DNA from: Nostoc sp. S4
Lineage (GTDB): Bacteria; Cyanobacteriota; Cyanobacteriia; Cyanobacteriales; Nostocaceae
DNA: 64,000 nt
NCBI GenBank assembly: GCA_029379225.1
Contig: JAQYWR010000034.1
Location: 1-64,000 of the forward strand
Direction: 5' to 3'
The position numbers and the translations under genes are program-made. Each line of letters starts with the position of its first letter. The stretch's first letter is position 1. This document shows, piece after piece, positions 26,931 through 35,496 of the stretch. The notes beneath the pieces are model-generated. The model did not search any database. It worked only from the letters and a program-made list of their open reading frames with translations, and was not told where the DNA came from.

Positions 26931-28125
26931 GAGTAGATGCACTCGATCCGGACACTAATGAGTTACGAATTTCCCAAGCTTGTTCTAAAATCTTAAACCA
27001 TCGTTTTTGCAGTTGTGCCATTGACAGCCCTAAAGTTTTAGCTATTTTTTCATCGCTTTGTCCTTGTTGCTTCAACTCTAATAAAGACCGCTGTTTGTTA
27101 TCCAACTGTGCTGTGTATACTTGCCATTGCTGGGGAGTCAAGCCTAAGTTGGTATGTAATGAAGCTTCTAGCCACTCGTGAACTAATTCCCAACGGTGCA
27201 ATAAGGCAAATCGAATTAAATGATACTTGAAGCGCTGCTGTAAGTAATCTCTCTGACGAGGGGTTAAACCCAAAACCGACTCAATTTCCTGTGCTGATAA
27301 ATCTTGGAGACGAAGCGAAAAGTAATCAGCACAGTCAGATTGTTGCCGTTGTTCGAGATAATTCATTAATTCCGTAATCACAACGGAGCGCAATGTGTCT
27401 TCTTCCGGTTCAGATTCTGTTTGGGTTGCCATTGTGGAGCGCAATTGCTGGATGGCTGGTTCTTCCCAACCGTCAGCTTCACTATTGCTACCTTCTGCGG
27501 CTTGTTCTATATCTACGCTGGTTTCGGGGGGTTGCTGTTGGGAGAAAGTTTGCGCTCGCAGGATAATTAGCTGCTGCTGACGGCCTGGTAAGGGAATTCG
27601 TCGTTTACCATAGCGTTCGGTAAATGCCATGTACTCAGCTAATTCCAGAAGCGTTTGCGGACGATAAGTGGCACCAAGTTGATTTTCTCGCCGAAAAGCG
27701 TTCAATGCTTCTAGATAAAAACTTTGTAGGAAATCTTCAATTATAGTCAGTCGTCCTTGATAGCTTAATTGCTTATGAGGAGGATTAATGTAACGATAAA
27801 TAATAGCGCTCAAAGTACTGTGTAATTCTACCCTGCCCCGATTTGAACCCAACTGATAGTACCTGAGACACTGTTGCAGCCGATGTCGGGCGAGGGTAAG
27901 TGCCGAGCTTTCTACAGTCCCAGAAGCTTGGATACGTTTGCTTTCATTGCAAATCCGGTAAACTTCAGTGGTAATTCGTCTTGCTACATCGTGGCAATTT
28001 TGTTCTGAAGCTTTAGTTGACTGCTGAAACTCCCTGGACAGGAGTTGAAAGATCGCCTCCACACCAATAGAATTTTCTCCCAGAATAGTTGCAGATGGAA
28101 TAGTTGCGGTTGCGGCTGAATTCAT
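26923..28125 (-). CDS. hetZ: Heterocyst differentiation regulator HetZ
   Basis: HetZ is an early DNA-binding regulator of heterocyst differentiation that works with HetR. I chose ATG 28125 (400 aa, MNSAATATIPSATILGENSI), matching the known length of about 401; an in-frame start at 28140 adds five residues. Features are the helical core (LARHRLQQCLRYYQLGSNRG), the EYMAFTERYGKRRIPLPGRQ segment, an acidic linker (about 220-260) and a C-terminal helix-turn-helix-like region (SDEKIAKTLGLSMAQLQKRW). patU overlaps its end. I see no clear HetR site or DIF motif (TCCGGA) in the 205-bp divergent upstream region. Confidence 0.9.
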   Translation of the reverse strand: MNSAATATIPSATILGENSIGVEAIFQLLSREFQQSTKASEQNCHDVARRITTEVYRICNESKRIQASGTVESSALTLARHRLQQCLRYYQLGSNRGRVELHSTLSAIIYRYINPPHKQLSYQGRLTIIEDFLQSFYLEALNAFRRENQLGATYRPQTLLELAEYMAFTERYGKRRIPLPGRQQQLIILRAQTFSQQQPPETSVDIEQAAEGSNSEADGWEEPAIQQLRSTMATQTESEPEEDTLRSVVITELMNYLEQRQQSDCADYFSLRLQDLSAQEIESVLGLTPRQRDYLQQRFKYHLIRFALLHRWELVHEWLEASLHTNLGLTPQQWQVYTAQLDNKQRSLLELKQQGQSDEKIAKTLGLSMAQLQKRWFKILEQAWEIRNSLVSGSSASTHE

Positions 28126-28330
28126 AGTCTCGGTTTTCAAAAGACCCTAACGTATTTAAATACAACCTGTACGACCGTGGGTGTTGGCTTTTTGGGTTTT
28201 GCGTATAAGCTAAACGCAGACCAATCCTACGTTGAAGATGTGCCTGATCTTATTATTCCCAAGTTTTATGGGATTGTTCACAATTTGATAGATGTTATTG
28301 CCATTACCCAGGAGCCGTATACAAGTCATT

Positions 28331-28804
28331 ATGGATTTACAAACACAAATTCAATTGCTGATTGACAATGCACCCCGCGATGGTATAACACCAAATCTGA
28401 TTACAGCAATTGCTCCTGCCCTAAAAGCGATCGCTCAAAAATTACGTTGCTCCCAGTACTATATTCTCCAAAGTTCGGAGGGCAACTGGGTTTTAACTAC
28501 GTTGAGCAATCGTACTAATCCAGGATTGGAAAAGCAGGTGATTTACGCTTTTCCTACCATACAGGATGTCTCCCTAATTTCCACTGCTGGGCTTGACCCT
28601 CAAATGCTAACTAAAATTGTTCCGGTTACTCATATTTTGTTTCAATTGCTGGCATTAGAACCCGTAGATAGTATCGTTTTTTTGGAAACGCCGGGTCAGA
28701 CCACTCATACCTTTGAAGTCAGGCGAACTGACCTAGAAAAACTCATGCAACAACAGCTACGGCAGATGCGATCGCCTAAAGACATACCCCCTGATATTGC
28801 ATAG
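28331..28804 (+). CDS. Conserved hypothetical protein divergent from hetZ
   Basis: The 157-aa protein starts at ATG 28331 (MDLQTQIQLLIDNAPRDGIT); an upstream in-frame start at 28292 is less likely. It appears soluble, mixed alpha/beta, with no signal peptide or membrane segment; the C-terminus is basic and helical (DLEKLMQQQLRQMRSPKDIP). I do not recognise a family. It shares a 205-bp intergenic region with hetZ, so the two could be co-regulated. A hairpin follows the gene. Confidence 0.65.
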   Translation: MDLQTQIQLLIDNAPRDGITPNLITAIAPALKAIAQKLRCSQYYILQSSEGNWVLTTLSNRTNPGLEKQVIYAFPTIQDVSLISTAGLDPQMLTKIVPVTHILFQLLALEPVDSIVFLETPGQTTHTFEVRRTDLEKLMQQQLRQMRSPKDIPPDIA

Positions 28805-28857
28805 AAGAGCTTTGGTTGTAAGATTTTTTCGATACAACCCAATCTCTATCTTGAAAG

Positions 28858-28895
28858 TTTATGAGCACCAGAAATCGGCGCTCATAAATTTTGGA
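28858..28895 (+). terminator. Stem-loop after the hetZ-divergent gene
   Basis: TTTATGAGC (28858-28866) pairs with GCTCATAAA (28880-28888), followed by TTTTGG. It lies 54 bp after the stop at 28804 and fits a weak intrinsic terminator. Confidence 0.5.
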
Positions 28896-28972
28896 AAAAT
28901 TTTCGATTTTTAATCTGTCTGAAAAAATTTGCTGAATTAGGAAATTATTTTTTTTACTATCGCTTTGTAATA

Positions 28973-29187
28973 TCTAAAATTGATTAAAAAATAGTTAGCA
29001 GCGAACAATTCTCAATTTTTTTATTTATTATTCGTAGATTAGATTACGCAACGAAACTCAACATTTGTGGGTTTGTTAGCTTCTCTCACAGGAAACCCAA
29101 CCTACAGTTAGTATTTTCAAGTCTTTGCTAGATCTAAAATTGATAAAAAATAGTTAGCAGCGAACAAATTCTCAATTTTTTATTTAG
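28973..29187. repeat. Direct repeats of about 56 bp flanking a GTTGGGTT element
   Basis: CTAAAATTGAT... AATAGTTAGCAGCGAACAA... TCTCAATTTTT occurs at 28973-29028 and again at 29133-29187 with few differences, spaced by about 160 bp. Between them (29047-29105) lies a diverged GTTGGGTT-family element. Duplication around an inserted element, or a repeat array, are both possible. Confidence 0.75.
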
Positions 29188-29340
29188 TTTTGCTAAGCCA
29201 AAAATACCCCTTAAGAATAGGTGGCAGGTTTCACTTAAGTAGAACTTACGCAACTGAGACATCTATTTTTCGTAATCCGGGTCAAGACCTATAGCCAAGA
29301 CCCTGCGCGAATGAACTTTTTTAAATTTGGAATTTTTAAC

Positions 29341-29740
29341 CATTTAATCTAAAATTCGTCTTGAAAACTTCACAGACGCTTGTAAACTCGCTGCCGCTTT
29401 TCTACCAAACGCTGTACGAACGCTAACCGCAAAAGCCGCCGAGTCGTGACTTTTCGCTGTAGCAAGCCCTTCAGGTTCGGGGGGTCTCGACGGGAACCGC
29501 CTTTCCTTCGGAACGCTACACGAAGGCGTAGTGTCTCGTAGACAAGACTGCGACTCCCTCAGCACCTTGTATCTATGGAGGAAACCTCCGCTCAACGCCA
29601 GCTGCTTTAAGTTAGGAAACGAAGATTCCGACGCAAGGCGCTGAGGTAGCACTGGCTCGACTTTTCGCTACCTCAAAGAGAGCTACGCTAACACCAAGCA
29701 ACTGGCTCAACTTTTCGCAAAACTTAAAATCTAAAATTCT
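29341..29740. repeat. Cluster of dispersed palindromic repeats
   Basis: The stretch combines GTAGTGTCTCGTAGACAAGACT, CTCAACGCC... GCGCTGAGGTAGC... TGGCTCGA (29588-29666; relative at 61464-61527) and, inverted relative to 14538-14637, ACGCTAACACCAAGCAACTG then GCTCAACTTTTCGC (about 29684-29720). It has no coding function. Confidence 0.65.
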
Positions 29741-29756
29741 GTGACTGACAAACAAT

Positions 29757-30731
29757 TTAATAGAGCCGACTCAGTGCGTAGTCAGCTATGTTAATCAATG
29801 CCTGCTTGGACTCTGACGGTGGCAAAACTGCAAGATGTTCAATTGCCAATTTAGTATGATCGGCAGCTAATTCACGGGCTTGCTGTATACCTTGACTATC
29901 TTGAATCAGTGCTAATGCTTGCTCTAAATCCCCTTCTTGAGCAAATTGTCTTTCAATGAGCACTTCCAAGTATGGTTTTTCCCCCAAAGCAAATAAGACA
30001 GGCGCAGTCAGATGACCACTTTTGAGATCCGACCCCACTGGTTTACCCAAGGTATCTGTTGTACTAGTGAAATCTAAAATGTCATCGACAATTTGAAATG
30101 CTATACCAAGATGACGACCATAGCTATACAGATGCTCAACAGTTTCTCTGGAGACTTCGCTCAGTAAGCCAGCTGCTTTAGAACTGTTAGCGATTAACGA
30201 AGCTGTTTTGTAATAACTCTTTTGGAGGTAAGTTTCAATAGACAGACTAACACGAAAACGATTCAATCCTTGTTGAATCTCCCCAGTAGCCAGATCCATA
30301 ATGACTTCTGAAAGCAGCTTTACCACTTCCAAATTGTCTAAGTTTGCTAAATACCAAGAAGATTGGGCAAAAAGAAAGTCTCCTGCTAGTATGGCAATAC
30401 GGTTACTTTTAAAGAAACTATGAACCGTGGCAACGCCTCGCCGCATATCTGATTCATCTACCACATCGTCGTGTACTAAGCTTGCTGTGTGAATCATTTC
30501 AGTAATTTCAGCTAAGCGGCGATGACGCGGTGTAATTTCTCTATCTAACATTGTTGCCCGCGATACTAACAGGACAATTGCTGGCCTGATACGCTTTCCC
30601 CCAGCTCCGAATAAATATTCGGCTGCTGCAAACAGAATGGGGTGGCGATTTCCAACTAGCTGTTTGAGGTTATCTGCTAGTTGTCGCAGGTCTGCTTCCA
30701 CAGGGGTAAACAGGGAGGTGGCTGGGGTCAT
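29757..30731 (-). CDS. sds: Solanesyl (polyprenyl) diphosphate synthase
   Basis: This trans-prenyltransferase condenses isopentenyl diphosphate units onto an allylic primer to make the long side chain of plastoquinone. The 324-aa protein has both Asp-rich motifs: first DDVVDESDMRRG with HTASLVH before it, second DDILDFTS, plus GGKRIRPAIVLL near the N-terminus. The small residues five positions before the first motif are consistent with long-chain products. ATG 30731 opens MTPATSLFTPVEADL, typical of the family. It lies downstream of murI on the same strand with 1.4 kb between the two. Confidence 0.93.
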   Translation of the reverse strand: MTPATSLFTPVEADLRQLADNLKQLVGNRHPILFAAAEYLFGAGGKRIRPAIVLLVSRATMLDREITPRHRRLAEITEMIHTASLVHDDVVDESDMRRGVATVHSFFKSNRIAILAGDFLFAQSSWYLANLDNLEVVKLLSEVIMDLATGEIQQGLNRFRVSLSIETYLQKSYYKTASLIANSSKAAGLLSEVSRETVEHLYSYGRHLGIAFQIVDDILDFTSTTDTLGKPVGSDLKSGHLTAPVLFALGEKPYLEVLIERQFAQEGDLEQALALIQDSQGIQQARELAADHTKLAIEHLAVLPPSESKQALINIADYALSRLY

Positions 30732-31861
30732 GGATGGGCGGACTCTGACTTAGGTTACGAAAGTTTACATATCCTTTACTCATTTTAAGATAAGCCAGTG
30801 CCAGCGCAAAGTTTTCATTAGCTAATCCCATACTTAATAAGTCTATTGGTGAAAATATAGCTAATACTGGCTTTATAAATAAGCAATTATGCTTAAAAGG
30901 AATATGACTTCTGAGAATATGAGAAGAGTGTTAGCCAAAGATCGTGTGACTGAGATATTGTAATATGGTGTATTAATCTGTAAACAAAAGAAAAATAAGG
31001 GTTCAGCAGTGTCCATTCTACAAAAATTGGAATCAAACAACTAGTACAAGATGTCAGGGTATTTACGCATGTTATTTTTATATCGTATCTAAAAACACAA
31101 CAAAACATAATTAAGTAATATTGATTATTGACAATATTGACAAAATATTAGGTCAGATTCACTAGTCTCAGACTAATTTTTTCCGATTGAGTCTAGGTAT
31201 TGAAAAAATTTAAAATTTAGCAGATGAGTGGGCTTAAAATTCAGGGCTGTTGTGTTACGCTAAAATATAGGAATTTTAAATTTTTAAAATACTCACACGC
31301 CAAAAGTTAAGTTACCTGGTAGGTGATTTTGCTTAATCGGAAGTTGTGTGTATAAAATAACTATTCGTTGGTAAGATTTAGGGGATAGCTCCCTTAATTT
31401 TTCTAACGATATGCAAAACTCCTAGTTGGGAGCTATGCGATATCCCTATGGGAAGCCTTTCGGGTGACGCTCCTTCTCTGCGAGACGCTAAATAAACGTC
31501 GCTAACGGTAGGCTAACGTCAAGTAGGATTAAAGGTCTCCTTTATGCCCCTGTTGGCTCAAAGCTACACGCCTTTAGCGCGCTTTGGGCGCAAGGGTTAC
31601 TCCTTTGGCAGTAGTGTGAGCAAAAATAAGGCAGATCGAGTAGACCGCTGAGAATTGCAATATTAAGTTGTCTTTTGGCAACTTAACTTCTGTGGAATAT
31701 ATGGTCTGCAAAAAATTGCATTCATAAATTATTTGTCCGTAGAGAATCTTATTTCTCTAGGTAGATTTACCATAGCAAACTATAGACATCAAAAATGTAC
31801 TTAGTTGGCTGAAGTTCTACTAATTTCATGAAATTTTGTTGTTAAGGGTGCTGGTAGAACA
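30732..31861. other. Long intergenic region with palindromic repeats
   Basis: About 1.1 kb without a supported gene. 31370-31640 has repeat-like palindromes (GGGATAGCTCCC against GGGAGCTATGCGATATCCC, then GCGAGACGCTAA). A 6-bp hairpin (AAGTTG/CAACTT, 31664-31683) follows. The left 600 bp are AT-rich and contain the sds promoter. Confidence 0.5.
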
Positions 31862-32059
31862 ATGATTTACGGAAGTGTACCTATGATGATTTTTATTTTA
31901 GCGTCTGGATATTTGTTCACAGTCTACCTGTTATTAGCACTAGCAAAGCGGACAGGTACAAAGACTGTTCCGACAGCTTTTGCTTCATCAGTTGAAGTAA
32001 AACACGAGCAGGAGATATCAGTAAGGACAAAAGTGACTCAAGCAGTCAATAGTCAATAA
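31862..32059 (+). CDS. Small single-helix membrane protein (tentative)
   Basis: The 65-codon frame begins ATG 31862 and encodes one clear membrane helix (MMIFILASGYLFTVYLLLAL, about 8-27) and a short basic/acidic soluble tail. AAGGG sits upstream (about 31845). I recognise no family, and such frames can arise by chance, but the composition is protein-like and it is convergent with murI. Confidence 0.35.
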   Translation: MIYGSVPMMIFILASGYLFTVYLLLALAKRTGTKTVPTAFASSVEVKHEQEISVRTKVTQAVNSQ

Positions 32060-32119
32060 CCCATAGTCATTTGTCTTTGTTGTTTGTTGTTTGCAAATGA
32101 CTAATAACCAATGACTAGG
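32051..32119. repeat. TAGTCATT-type repeat with inverted arms, murI 3' side
   Basis: TAGTCATTTG (32064-) and CAAATGACTA (ending about 32104) are inverted copies around a TTGTTGTTTGTTG spacer, continuing AACCAATGACTA. It lies between the small membrane ORF and murI and may act as a shared terminator. Confidence 0.65.
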
Positions 32120-32134
32120 GATAAATAAATTTTA

Positions 32135-32998
32135 TTAAAGTTGAGAAATAGGGATATCAGTAAAGCAAACCTCTTCAACCAGAGGAGTATAGCCTAGCCA
32201 CTGGACTCCGGACTGGGAAAACTGTTGTGGACAACCACTAACGGCAAAGCGAGTTGGTAGTGGTAGGTAGGTATTTCTTAAGTTTAGTAAGTCTAGTTCT
32301 TGGGCACAAGCAGCGACAACATGGACAGCTGGGTCTACTAACTGGACTTGGGAGGGGAGGAGCGATCGCAGCACTGGTGTCAGGTGAGGATAATGGGTAC
32401 AGCCGTGGACTAAGGTGTCAATTTCCTGTTCTAATAAAGGCTCCAGGTAGCCTCTTGCTACTTGGGCTGTGTAAGGGTCGTGAATGCGGTTTTGCTCGAT
32501 CAGTGGCACAAATTCCGGACATCCAACTTGCCAAACTTGGACATTAGGATTAATTTCGAGTATAGCGTGCTTATAAGCATTACTCTTAGCCGTTGCGGGA
32601 GTGGCAATTACACCGATGCGCTTTCCTTGCTGTACTGCTGCCCTTGCCCCTGGTAGGATCACTCCTAGTATAGGTATGCTAAATTCTTGACGCACAGTTT
32701 CTAATGCTAGGGCAGAACTGGTGTTACAAGCCATAATCACCATTTTTACCTGCTGCTGTTGTAACCAGGTGAGGATTTCACGCGTAAATTGTAAAATTTC
32801 TGCTTGTGAGCGAATTCCGTAAGGAAGCCGAGCTGTGTCCCCAAAGTAGACAACTGATTCATTAGGAAGTTGACGATATAGTTCTCGTAGTACCGTCAGT
32901 CCTCCCACACCACTATCAAAGATACCAATTGGGGCACGTTGGGGTTCTCGGTTGGAAAAATCGTCAAGATTTTCTTCAAAGATGGAAGATGAATACAC
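32135..32998 (-). CDS. murI: Glutamate racemase
   Basis: MurI converts L- to D-glutamate for peptidoglycan. The 287-aa protein has GIFDSGVGGLTVLRELYRQL, YFGDTARLPYG, the first catalytic Cys in MACNTSSA and the second in HGCTHYPHL. An N-terminal extension of about 20 residues (MYSSSIFEENLDDFSNREPQ) precedes the conserved part; a later start is possible. It lies 129 bp downstream of the amidase pair on the same strand, so cell-wall genes cluster here. Confidence 0.95.
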   Translation of the reverse strand: MYSSSIFEENLDDFSNREPQRAPIGIFDSGVGGLTVLRELYRQLPNESVVYFGDTARLPYGIRSQAEILQFTREILTWLQQQQVKMVIMACNTSSALALETVRQEFSIPILGVILPGARAAVQQGKRIGVIATPATAKSNAYKHAILEINPNVQVWQVGCPEFVPLIEQNRIHDPYTAQVARGYLEPLLEQEIDTLVHGCTHYPHLTPVLRSLLPSQVQLVDPAVHVVAACAQELDLLNLRNTYLPLPTRFAVSGCPQQFSQSGVQWLGYTPLVEEVCFTDIPISQL

Positions 32999-33127
32999 AG
33001 GCAGATATTGATTGAGGTTTTTGGATATAAAATACAGAATTTAGCAGAGAATTTCCAAATTTACCACTAAATTCTGATACGCAAAAAAATCTAAATATCA
33101 CCTCTTAAATAACTAATTTGTACTATA

Positions 33128-35017
33128 TTACCTCTGTCGTAAGTATTTGAGGATGCCACTAGCGATCGCTTCTGCCATCCGATTTTGATACTCTGGTGTT
33201 GCTAATCTGGGATTATCTTCTCGACCAGTCATATAACCTGTTTCGACTAAAATCGAGGGCATGGAGCTTTTCCGAAGAACGTAGAATCTGGCTTTGCGGG
33301 TTCCCCGGTCTTTCAAAGTACCAATGCTATTGAGTATGGTATTGCGAACTACTTCAGCCAGAGCATAACCGCTGTCGTAATAATAGACTTCTAAGCCATT
33401 GACATCAGGGCGATTATCAACCGAATTAGCGTGAATGCTGACAAACAAAGTTGCGTTGACTCGCTCAGCAATATCTACCCGTCCCTGAAGTTCTACGAAA
33501 AAGTCAGCGTCCCGGGTTAGTACTGCTTGTACGCCATTTTGCTCTAAAATTGCTGCTACTTTTCTACCAATAGGCAAAACTACATCCTTTTCTAATAGTC
33601 CGCCCAAACCAGGGGCGCCAGAGTCTTTACCACCGTGTCCTGGGTCAAGCACTACAAGCAATTTTCCTCTAGAAACCGAGGGGCGTGGCTGTGGCTGAGA
33701 TATAGGACGAGGATTATCTGTGGGGCTGGGAAGTTGACCTTGGTTTGGTGATGGTAGAGGAGGTAAAACAATGGGCGGTGTAATGCTAGTAGAGCGTCGT
33801 AATTCTAAAGCCAAAAGCTGGTCGCCGACTTGGTTGAGTTCGCCAATTTGCACTCCGGCTGCTGGTTGCACCAAGACGGTAACAATGTTGGCCGCTTGTG
33901 GTTGCAGGCGAACGCGAAGGATAGGGCTATTATTATTAAAACTAGGTCCTTTAACTTTGGGAGCTAATCGAGCATTGTTGATAGTGATGCGGAATAGCCC
34001 AGAGCTTCTATCCCAGCCTGCTGTAGCAGATAAGTTTTGATCCGCTCTAATTAGCAGTTGTGTGCCATTACCAGCTAGTTCCACAGACTCAATAGTGGCA
34101 GGTGAATTGTTCGCAAGTGGGACGGGGCGTGGAGTATTATTGCTTGGTAACTGGGTAATACCACGACTGGGCAGAACTATGAAACCACCAGCACTACTGG
34201 TAGTTGCTCGCCAGTCAGAACTATTTTTGTCCACCTGTAAGGTCATGCGAACAACAGACGGGCTACTTTCTGGTTGGGAAAATCGGATACGGCTGACCCC
34301 GTAGCGATTAATCGGCAAATCTCGCTGCTCTAAATTTGGTGATAAAGTTGCGCCAGCGATGTCGATGTTAATTTGCTGGCGATCGCTACTACGATTTACT
34401 TTAATCTGAGGATTACCACCACTGGTGGCGATGAAAAAGCCATCGCCTGTGATTCGTAAGTTTTCAATTTGAGTAACTCTGGCGACCACTGTTCCGTTGT
34501 TAGATGGATTAGAGCCTGTGGTCACCACATTATAAATATTTCTCGGAGAGAGGGCTGGTGTAGATGTTCTCGGTGAAGTTTCTGTAGCTGTTTGTTGCCC
34601 TTGAGTATTTGTATAAGATATATTTTCTGCTTCTGGCGTCGGTAATTGCACTGTCCAGCGAGTGCCAGTTGTACCCACAAATTTTACTCGCTTGGGGTCT
34701 AAAGTATAACCAGAGGTCAATTCAACGACTATGCGCGTTGTTTGTTCGTCAAATTGCCCAATGCGGATAGCGCGAATTGCACCACCAACTTGTTGGGTTA
34801 GCTCGGGACGCCCAAATGTCGTTCCTGGCAAATCAATTACCAAGCGAGTCGGATTAAAAATTAGTTGTGCTTGGGGTTGAACATCCCCCAAAGTATTAAT
34901 TTCCAGTTTGTTTTGATTGACATCAAAACGCCAAGATTCTAGTCTCGCAGCCATTGCTGGCGACGACAGCATGAAGATAGTTCCAATAGTACTGGGTAGT
35001 AACCAGTGTAATTTCAC
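33128..35017 (-). CDS. amiC2: N-acetylmuramoyl-L-alanine amidase with AMIN domains (AmiC2-like)
   Basis: The 629-aa secreted protein cleaves the amide between muramic acid and the stem peptide at septa. It has a signal peptide, AMIN domains (about 24-120, about 305-395, and an AMIN-like segment between), a Pro-rich linker and Amidase_3 (about 447-629) with LDPGHGGKDSG, LEKDVVLP, SIHANSVDN and ILVETGYMT supplying the zinc ligands and catalytic Glu. GTG 35017 follows GGAGAAAC. In heterocystous cyanobacteria AmiC proteins drill septal nanopores used for cell-cell exchange. It follows the paralogue 35497-37377; by order it matches AmiC2. Confidence 0.9.
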   Translation of the reverse strand: MKLHWLLPSTIGTIFMLSSPAMAARLESWRFDVNQNKLEINTLGDVQPQAQLIFNPTRLVIDLPGTTFGRPELTQQVGGAIRAIRIGQFDEQTTRIVVELTSGYTLDPKRVKFVGTTGTRWTVQLPTPEAENISYTNTQGQQTATETSPRTSTPALSPRNIYNVVTTGSNPSNNGTVVARVTQIENLRITGDGFFIATSGGNPQIKVNRSSDRQQINIDIAGATLSPNLEQRDLPINRYGVSRIRFSQPESSPSVVRMTLQVDKNSSDWRATTSSAGGFIVLPSRGITQLPSNNTPRPVPLANNSPATIESVELAGNGTQLLIRADQNLSATAGWDRSSGLFRITINNARLAPKVKGPSFNNNSPILRVRLQPQAANIVTVLVQPAAGVQIGELNQVGDQLLALELRRSTSITPPIVLPPLPSPNQGQLPSPTDNPRPISQPQPRPSVSRGKLLVVLDPGHGGKDSGAPGLGGLLEKDVVLPIGRKVAAILEQNGVQAVLTRDADFFVELQGRVDIAERVNATLFVSIHANSVDNRPDVNGLEVYYYDSGYALAEVVRNTILNSIGTLKDRGTRKARFYVLRKSSMPSILVETGYMTGREDNPRLATPEYQNRMAEAIASGILKYLRQR

Positions 35018-35496
35018 AGTCGTTTCTCCTGATTCACGTTCATGGGAGCCGTCAAGATCTCAACATATTGGCAAATCCTCACACCGTCACCGCGCACACT
35101 TGAGTTTTGCGCTGCGATCTAGACACAGCTAATGGCGTAAAATATAGCACGCTCCTCTGATTTTGCCATGCCATTAGCCTATATAAATTAGACCTCCAAA
35201 GCATCAGATGACAATAACAAACAACCTACTCTTGTCCCGCCGCAAGAATACCTAAATTTTTTAGGTAAACCCTGACGCTTGCTAGCAGTTAGCCTCTAGC
35301 AGGAGAAGAAATAAGTAATTTCTTAGTGGCAAGAGAGTAATTTAGAATTATGAAACTTGGAAGTTTAATACTTTGATGACTCCAACTGAGGCAAATTTGT
35401 TCTCAGCATTAGTAATAACTCATGAGAATCACTATTAAATTGTATAAATTTAGTAATCATTTAAATGTATTTACCCAACAAATTAGACCAAATTAC
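35018..35496. other. Spacer between the two amidase genes
   Basis: The first 45 bp next to the start are nearly identical to the leader of the upstream amidase (37378-37412). The rest is AT-rich with no gene. The downstream amidase may have its own promoter here. Confidence 0.5.

Larger units (their letters stand above)
28805..29756. other. Repeat-rich intergenic region between the hetZ neighbour and sds
   Basis: No gene is supported. It holds a stem-loop (28858-28888), direct repeats (28973-29028, 29133-29187) around a GTTGGGTT element, and a cluster of palindromic repeats (29341-29740). The 102-codon minus-strand frame at 29344-29652 lies wholly within the repeats and is rejected. Confidence 0.6.

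Noticed and set aside
26946-26952. TCCGGA (DIF-type) motif in front of patU
   Set aside because: Only about 17 bp from the patU start and inside the hetZ coding region; too close to be a -35 element.
29344-29652. 102-codon minus-strand ORF
   Set aside because: Lies wholly inside dispersed palindromic repeats; sequence is translated repeat with no protein pattern.
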